Source: Papillibacter cinnamivorans DSM 12816 | GTDB lineage: Bacteria; Bacillota; Clostridia; Oscillospirales; Oscillospiraceae | Direction of reading: 5' to 3' | Assembly: GCF_900176335.1 (NCBI RefSeq) | Contig: NZ_FWXW01000007.1 | Span: 23,900 to 87,899, forward strand | DNA: 64,000 bases | Shown here: piece by piece, positions 59,439 to 64,000 of the stretch | Layout of the letters: every line of letters begins with the position of its first letter | Numbering within the stretch: position 1 is the stretch's first letter | Made by a program: the position numbers and the translations under genes | Notes under the pieces: generated by a model | The model's input: only the letters and a program-made list of their open reading frames with translations | What the model was told of the DNA's origin: nothing | Databases searched by the model: none

Positions 59439-60202
59439 GGCGCGTCCTCCCGGAGCATGGAGAGAAACGGATCTACGCAAGAGGCCTCCCGGGCGCTCCG
59501 GAGAGGGAATATCCCCGTCCAGCCGTTGATCACCGACTGCTCTAAAATCGCGGCCTTGGTATCCTCGTTTTCTCCTGCGAGGGAAGAGAGCTTCTGAAGA
59601 AGCATCCGCTCCGCCCGGGGCGTCAGGGGCCGCCCCGACTCCTCCCGGAAGCGCCTGAACTCGCCGAGGGCGGAGGCAAGTACGGAGGAATGCTCTTCAG
59701 CAGGAATACAGTCATCAGAATGCACATTCAAAGAGGACGAAGCTCCGCTTCGGCCCTTCTCCGGGTCTTTTTCTTTTTTCCCATATGTATTTCCTGATAG
59801 ATTTCTTTCCTTATTATCCTGCTGTCCCTCCTGCGCCTCTGTCTCGCCCTCCGGCTGACCGGACTGTGGCCTGCTCCGTGCCCCCCGCTGGGCGGGAGCC
59901 TGGTATTTGTCCCAGTTGGCAATGGATACAAGGGTCCCGGTGCCTGCCCCGCGGCAGGTGATTTCCCCCGTCTTTTTCAGCTTTCCCAAAGCGGTGCGCA
60001 CCTGCTTTATGGACAGGCCCGTTTCCGCGGACAGGGAAGGAAGGCTGGTAATCAGCTCTCCCCGCCCGTAGGGGATCCCGTGCCAGGTGCCCGGAGTAAA
60101 ATTGCTCCGCAAAAGAAGGTGGATCCAAAGCCTGCAAACGCTCAGATCGTCGTACCACTCCCAGGATAAAAGGGAGCGGTGCAGCTTCAGATACCCGTTC
60201 AT
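59435..60202 (-). CDS. Phage-type replication initiation protein with winged helix
   Basis: 255 aa. The N-terminal 105 residues (GYLKLHRSLLSWEWYDD, RLWIHLLLRSNFTPGTWHGIPYGRGELITSLPSLSAETGLSIKQVRTALGKLKKTGEI, SIANWDKYQA) match phage replisome organiser/DnaD-like winged-helix proteins that bind the phage origin. A polar Gln/Glu/Ser linker follows, then a helical C-terminal domain (about 165-225). An AGGAGG site precedes the ATG. It probably recruits helicase together with the next protein. Confidence 0.8.
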   Translation of the reverse strand: MNGYLKLHRSLLSWEWYDDLSVCRLWIHLLLRSNFTPGTWHGIPYGRGELITSLPSLSAETGLSIKQVRTALGKLKKTGEITCRGAGTGTLVSIANWDKYQAPAQRGARSRPQSGQPEGETEAQEGQQDNKERNLSGNTYGKKEKDPEKGRSGASSSLNVHSDDCIPAEEHSSVLASALGEFRRFREESGRPLTPRAERMLLQKLSSLAGENEDTKAAILEQSVINGWTGIFPLRSAREASCVDPFLSMLREDAP

Positions 60203-60761
60203 GGCGTGCGCCTCCTGTTATAAATGTTGTGTTGGCTGCGGATGTCCATATCCAAAGCAGCCGGCGGGCAAAAATGCGGATCATAACAAAGCCGGGGTCG
60301 CGGAAGGCCCCGGCCCGTTTGCTGGTTTGCTTCTGCGGACCTGAAATAACCCTTCCCGGTATTTCGGCCCTCACGGAGGAGGAAACCGCGTATCCCGCAA
60401 GTTCCCCCAGCTGCGGCCGCCACGGGATGCGCCCGGTCGGCCCTCTCCTGGGCGCGTAGGATCGCATCCGCGTCGTTCTCGTTTTCCGGGACGCCCCTCA
60501 GTAGCTCGGCCATCGTATCGCCGTACTTTACGATTCCTTGCATCAGCCACTCGGCGGCCTCGGTGCCCGACTTCGCCGCGGTGGCCAGGGCAGGAGTCAG
60601 GGTCTCCGCGCCGTTGAACAGCGCTTGTGTTCACTTTTGCCACCGGGGAGGGGCGCTACCCCACACGGCGGTAGTGGCGATTGTGGGCCGCCGTATGGCG
60701 CGTTGTCCACTAGAAATAAAAATCACAGTTTCAGCTTCCGAGTTAAGCCAGAACCGGTTAC
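60203..60761. other. Region between replication genes and toxin module
   Basis: Besides the pseudogene fragment, the parts 60203-60362 and 60631-60761 show no gene. The first is the 5' leader of the replication gene. Confidence 0.5.
60363..60630 (-). pseudogene. Frameshifted duplicate of the pre-toxin segment
   Basis: About 250 bases are nearly identical to 61904-62150 and encode ETLTPALATAAKSGTEAA followed by WLMQGIVKYGDTMAELLRG on the minus strand. An extra G at about 60414 (ctgcggccgcc against ctgcgccgcc) shifts the frame after AHPVAA, and there is an in-frame stop just upstream of the homologous start. The toxin tip and immunity gene are missing. It is an orphan remnant of a polymorphic toxin. 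Confidence 0.75.
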
Positions 60762-61160
60762 TTATTTATCATACTTTTTAACTATTTTATAAATATCTGA
60801 TATATTCTCTCGCAATTTATTCGTATCTTCTAGCTGATAAAAGCCTTCGACCCCCCTATGAATAATTACGTTCATAGCCGGATGGTAATCTTTTTCCGTA
60901 CATTTAACTAAAAAATCGAAAAACTGAGCAGCAACCGATGGGTCATATAAAAGCTTCTGTACTAATATAGCAATCATAGCGCTTTGAATTTGAACCGTAC
61001 TTATCCGATTTTCTAATGAATATCCATTCAACGCTCCAAAACAAAAAGCCCCCATCATTTGTTTTTCTTGCTCATTCATTTTCGCCGTGTCCATCTTTGA
61101 TGCACGAATAATTTTGTCTGTGATGTAATTTGCTGCTTCAAAATATTTCGAGGCTTCCAT
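60762..61160 (-). CDS. Putative immunity protein, Imm48-like
   Basis: 132 aa from the ATG at 61160 (AAAGGAA upstream). It is predicted to be all-helical, with conserved-looking stretches QMMGAFCFGALNGYSLEN and YHPAMNVIIHRGVEGFYQLED that I recall from the Imm48 immunity family of bacterial polymorphic toxin systems; this needs a profile search. It begins 26 bases after the toxin gene at 61187 on the same strand, the standard place for an immunity gene. The codon use is more AT-rich than in the surrounding genome, a sign of horizontal transfer. Confidence 0.65.
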   Translation of the reverse strand: MEASKYFEAANYITDKIIRASKMDTAKMNEQEKQMMGAFCFGALNGYSLENRISTVQIQSAMIAILVQKLLYDPSVAAQFFDFLVKCTEKDYHPAMNVIIHRGVEGFYQLEDTNKLRENISDIYKIVKKYDK

Positions 61161-61186
61161 CTTATTTCCTTTCCGCAATTATGTTG

Positions 61187-62185
61187 CTATCTTTTAAAAT
61201 TAATCCTACCCGGAATTCTTGGAACGAAGGAATTACCCTCCAATCCATATTGTGATTGCTGTTTAGCCGCATTTTGAACTGCAACCTTCGCTTGAGATTC
61301 AGATAGTCCTGCAGCACGCAGTGAATCATGCAATGCCGAGTTATAATCCGAAATTTGGGGGGTGTCTCCATATAAGTCACCTTTAGATCTGAAATTATTC
61401 CAAAAGAATTCCAAATTTTCATGCGCTGAATAGTGCGGACTTCCGACATCCCTGAATGCGTTACCTTCTAATGCCACACATAACCCATCATTTTTAGGTA
61501 TTACATCTCTAAATGCAGCATCTTGATTTAAGTGATGTGATTGTCCTGTTACATCGGGATTATTCCGCATATTTTTATAAGAATCAATCAAGATATCGGA
61601 ATCTAGACTTGTCTTCCCCGCGTCCTCGGCGAGATCGCCGGCGATTTTTCCCGCGCCGCGGGCGGCGTCGTCCCAGCGTCCGCTTGTCAGGGCTTTCCCC
61701 GCCTTGCCGAGACCCCTGAGGGCTGCGTCGGAGGCAAAGCCGAAAAGCAGGTTTTCTCCGGCGGTTTTCGCGATCTCTCCGGGACTCTCGCCCCGGATCG
61801 CGCCGCTTGCCGCCGACACCGCCGTGTCCGATAGGGCGTTCACCGCCGCTCGTCCCAGAAAGCTTGTCCCCAGCTTTTGAAGCAGCGGAACCGCGCCCAG
61901 CGCTTCGGCCCCCACGGAGGAGGAAACCGCGTATCCCGCAAGTTCTCCCAACTGCGCCGCCACGGGATGCGCCCGATCGGCCCTCTCCTGGGCGCGCAGG
62001 ATCGCATCCGCGTCGTTCTCGTTTTCCGGGATGCCCCTCAGTAGCTCGGCCATCGTATCGCCGTACTTTACGATTCCTTGCATCAGCCACTCGGCGGCCT
62101 CGGTGCCCGACTTCGCCGCCGCGGCCAGGGCGGGGGTCAGGGTCACCGCGTTATAGATGAGCGATATGGGAATATACCCCACCAC
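61187..62185 (-). CDS. Orphan polymorphic toxin C-terminal module, HNH/Endo VII SHH-like
   Basis: 332 aa if a GTG at 62185 is used, but there is no ribosome binding site, and the frame begins right after an in-frame TAG at 62188-62186. It therefore looks like a displaced 3' cassette rather than a full gene. Residues about 30-200 are an Ala/Gly-rich pre-toxin region. The tip (about 215-332) contains TGQSHHLNQDAAF and FRDVGSPHYSAHENLEFFW, the two histidine elements I associate with the SHH class of HNH/Endo VII nuclease toxins. It has the YGL segment near the end. Confidence 0.7.
   Translation of the reverse strand: MVGYIPISLIYNAVTLTPALAAAAKSGTEAAEWLMQGIVKYGDTMAELLRGIPENENDADAILRAQERADRAHPVAAQLGELAGYAVSSSVGAEALGAVPLLQKLGTSFLGRAAVNALSDTAVSAASGAIRGESPGEIAKTAGENLLFGFASDAALRGLGKAGKALTSGRWDDAARGAGKIAGDLAEDAGKTSLDSDILIDSYKNMRNNPDVTGQSHHLNQDAAFRDVIPKNDGLCVALEGNAFRDVGSPHYSAHENLEFFWNNFRSKGDLYGDTPQISDYNSALHDSLRAAGLSESQAKVAVQNAAKQQSQYGLEGNSFVPRIPGRINFKR
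61904..62150 (-). repeat. Pre-toxin segment duplicated at 60363-60612
   Basis: This direct repeat partner differs from the other copy by about a dozen bases plus one indel, and both copies lie on the minus strand about 1.3 kb apart. It encodes the shared region before the variable toxin tip and could act as a recombination anchor. Confidence 0.8.
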
Positions 62186-62564
62186 TACTAGTAATTACAC
62201 GTATTTCTTCTTATGACGCGTGAACTGCACTCGCGTCCGGATCAGTATCTTGCTGCCATACGCAACCCGCTGACTTTAAATATTCCGGGATTAAAAGAAA
62301 GTACGTTTGCATTAACAGCCCACCTATTTTGATCATTTTACCGGATTGCTCCGGTTTTGCCGTGACTTCTAACCGACCAAAACGGTCTGGTTCGGGAGTT
62401 TTTCCCCAAAGGCACTAATTTCGTCCATTTTGCTCAGGAGCAGGTTGCCGGAGCGATGTTTCTGCTCAACAACTGCCTCCGCAAATACCTCAAATAGCTC
62501 ACTCCTGCTGAATCCCTTGCTTGCGCAATTTGACACGGTTGCACTTCTAATGACAATTCGCCTC
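62186..62564. other. Spacer between toxin modules
   Basis: A minus-strand frame (62369-62587) encodes up to 72 residues, including EVFAEAVVEQKHRSGNLL and ending LPNQTVLVG. It reads like real protein but has no good start and overlaps the end of the upstream gene, so it may be a fragment of a lost gene. Nothing else is seen. Confidence 0.4.
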
Positions 62565-62849
62565 TCAATGAAAAATGCAAAAAACATATAAAAAAACTAA
62601 AACATAAATTATCAAATATATAACATTTATACTCAGGATAAATAACGATACTTTCTTATTATCCAGTTTTCTGGAAGATATTGCACTAAAAACTGCAGGT
62701 ATAAATGAAAATGGTATGTATCCTGCAAATGCATTAAAATAGGAACCGAATGCTTCATTTGCAATAAACGCAAGCAGAATTACAACAGCAACAACTATAA
62801 AATTTAAAACCCCGGCATATGCCAGAACTTCGGTTAGGCGCTTTTTCAT
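62565..62849 (-). CDS. Small three-helix membrane protein, putative immunity protein
   Basis: 94 aa with AAGGAGCG before the ATG. Three hydrophobic segments (about 13-29, 37-54, 68-92) and few charged residues. It begins 14 bases after the toxin gene that runs off the window end, which is the expected place for an immunity gene, and its base composition is AT-rich. A membrane immunity protein would fit a toxin acting at the membrane, but the family is unrecognised. Confidence 0.55.
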   Translation of the reverse strand: MKKRLTEVLAYAGVLNFIVVAVVILLAFIANEAFGSYFNAFAGYIPFSFIPAVFSAISSRKLDNKKVSLFILSINVIYLIIYVLVFLYVFCIFH

Positions 62850-62863
62850 GGCTACGCTCCTTA

Positions 62864-64000
62864 TCAGTAGGATTTGCTTTCATAGTATTCAACCGTTCTT
62901 TGATAGACTTCCGGATTGGCCCTTCTTAGGATATCAAAGTATGTTTTTATAGCATTCGGATTAGCCCAGAAAAGTGTAATGTTTTGTATGGATTTCGCAT
63001 TTTCAATTAAGCCCTTTGGGGCATCCTTTGTGTTTCCAAATTCAATATACGGATTTACATCATACTTTTGATGAGCCGCCAAATGATTGGGGCCAAAGTA
63101 ATTGTATGTGCCCATATTCTCCGGATCGTTCTCCGCTGTCAGCAGAACGCCGCTCTTGTTGTAAACCGCCTCAAAATGCCCGTCTGGTGAAATAAATTTG
63201 ACGTTGTACTCTCCGTTCTCGCCATTCATGTGATACCCGGCCTGTATTGGATCTAATAGTTTCCATTGCTGGTCTTCGGATTTTCCTTGATTGAATTCTA
63301 TTAATTCCTCCAGCGTTTCGGGAGACCTGTTTAACTCATTCCGGAAGTAATGCATCTCCTCATTGACGGAGCCGATCTCTTCCACCAAAGAAGCTACAAG
63401 CATGTTAAAACTTGCGGAATCGGCAGAGCTGAAATCGTCCAACTGATTTCCGTAGCTGTCTACATCCGCCATGATCTGCTTGAATGCTTCTACGGAACCT
63501 TTCTCATCTGCAATCTTCTGTATTTGCCGGTCGTAATGATCGCTCCCTAAAACGATATCATCTGCATCTCCCGCAATATCTTCCGCCCCGTTTCCAGTAT
63601 ATCCCTCTTCCTCCTGGGAAGCAACCGTTTCCTGGGGAAGGGGGACGTACAGGTTATAGAGGTCCAGGATCTCCTGTTCCCTCTGCTCCTGCCGCTGGCG
63701 GTCGATCTCTTCCGTCCACTCGGCGATAAAGCGGTCCAGGTCCCGCTTGTTTTCGGCGGCATACTGTTTTTCCAGCAGATCCAGCGTCTTCTGCTCACGC
63801 TCCGCATTATCGTACTGATATGCGTCGGAAAGGCCCTGGATCTTTGCTTTTTGCAATTGGATCGCTTTTTCCAGGCTCTTCAGCCGGTCGCCGGGGCTTG
63901 CCGTGTTCTCCTCGGCGTAGCGGTTCTCCCGGAGCATCCTGCTGTCCGCGGCGGCTGTGTCCGGCTTATGTTCCTCTTTGGATTCCAGACTGTCCGCCGG
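62864..64000 (-). CDS. C-terminal part of a large polymorphic-toxin-like protein (runs off the window)
   Basis: Partial: the frame is open to position 64000, giving 378 visible residues, and no start belongs here (an ATG at 63937 is internal). The visible N-terminal part is a charged coiled coil (SLEKAIQLQKAKIQGLSDAY, REQKTLDLLEKQYAAENKRDL, DRQRQEQREQEI). A middle helical region follows, then a C-terminal module of about 120 residues with GEYNVKFISPDGHFEAVYN, NMGTYNYFGPNHLAAHQKYDVNPYIEFGN. This module resembles toxin tips of bacterial polymorphic toxins, but I cannot name its family. The following membrane gene is a probable immunity gene. Confidence 0.65.
   Translation of the reverse strand, partial: PADSLESKEEHKPDTAAADSRMLRENRYAEENTASPGDRLKSLEKAIQLQKAKIQGLSDAYQYDNAEREQKTLDLLEKQYAAENKRDLDRFIAEWTEEIDRQRQEQREQEILDLYNLYVPLPQETVASQEEEGYTGNGAEDIAGDADDIVLGSDHYDRQIQKIADEKGSVEAFKQIMADVDSYGNQLDDFSSADSASFNMLVASLVEEIGSVNEEMHYFRNELNRSPETLEELIEFNQGKSEDQQWKLLDPIQAGYHMNGENGEYNVKFISPDGHFEAVYNKSGVLLTAENDPENMGTYNYFGPNHLAAHQKYDVNPYIEFGNTKDAPKGLIENAKSIQNITLFWANPNAIKTYFDILRRANPEVYQRTVEYYESKSY

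Overview
The window looks like chromosomal DNA of a GC-rich Clostridia member, most likely an Oscillospirales-type anaerobe. The basis is GGAGG-type ribosome binding sites with occasional TTG and GTG starts, many factor-independent terminators, S-layer-homology (SLH) surface proteins, DUF4183 and DUF3888 proteins typical of spore-forming Firmicutes, and anaerobic CoA-ester catabolism. I see no rRNA or tRNA gene and no CRISPR array.

Layout. 1-16.7 kb is a cell-surface and signalling region: an SLH/fibronectin-III protein, two DUF4183 proteins, a radical SAM protein, a small membrane protein upstream of an ammonium transporter fused to its own P-II domain, a DUF3888 protein, an SLH-anchored HtrA-like protease, a PAS hybrid histidine kinase and a large SLH protein. 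17.0-19.5 kb is an ABC-2 exporter, followed by a LEA-like repeat protein. 20.4-40.3 kb is a large acyl-CoA catabolic locus: a beta-keto acid cleavage enzyme with a GntR regulator, CoA-transferase, PaaG-like isomerase, thiolase, two TetR regulators, an SDR, a complete branched-chain-amino-acid-type ABC importer (livHMGF plus binding protein), then a KAS III-like enzyme, a second CoA-transferase, alpha/beta hydrolase, second thiolase, a minimal DUF35-type OB-fold protein, MaoC hydratase and acyl-CoA dehydrogenase. The genes suggest import of a carboxylate, CoA activation and beta-oxidation-like breakdown to acetyl-CoA and acetoacetate units. The substrate is unknown.

41.1-42.6 kb is a phage-type lysis cassette standing alone. 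42.8-50.3 kb holds a DUF3298-like lipoprotein, a SatD/DUF3307 pair, a DEAD-box helicase with a small partner, an APC permease and a cysteine-peptidase-like protein embedded in a composite repeat family. 50.8-58.6 kb (minus strand) is an eleven-gene operon whose first eight genes follow the order of the membrane arm of Mbh/Mrp complexes. It carries two further antiporter-like subunits and a small membrane protein, but no hydrogenase or other redox module.

59.0-64.0 kb is accessory: two phage-type replication genes, then toxin/immunity modules on the minus strand. These are a toxin running off the window end with a putative membrane immunity protein, an orphan HNH-type (SHH-like) toxin tip with an Imm48-like immunity gene, and a frameshifted duplicate of the pre-toxin segment. 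I consider this array, the redox-less Mbh/Mrp-like operon and the KAS III-thiolase-OB-fold cluster the most interesting parts. Start codons were chosen from ribosome binding sites. Family assignments rest on motif recognition without database searches.
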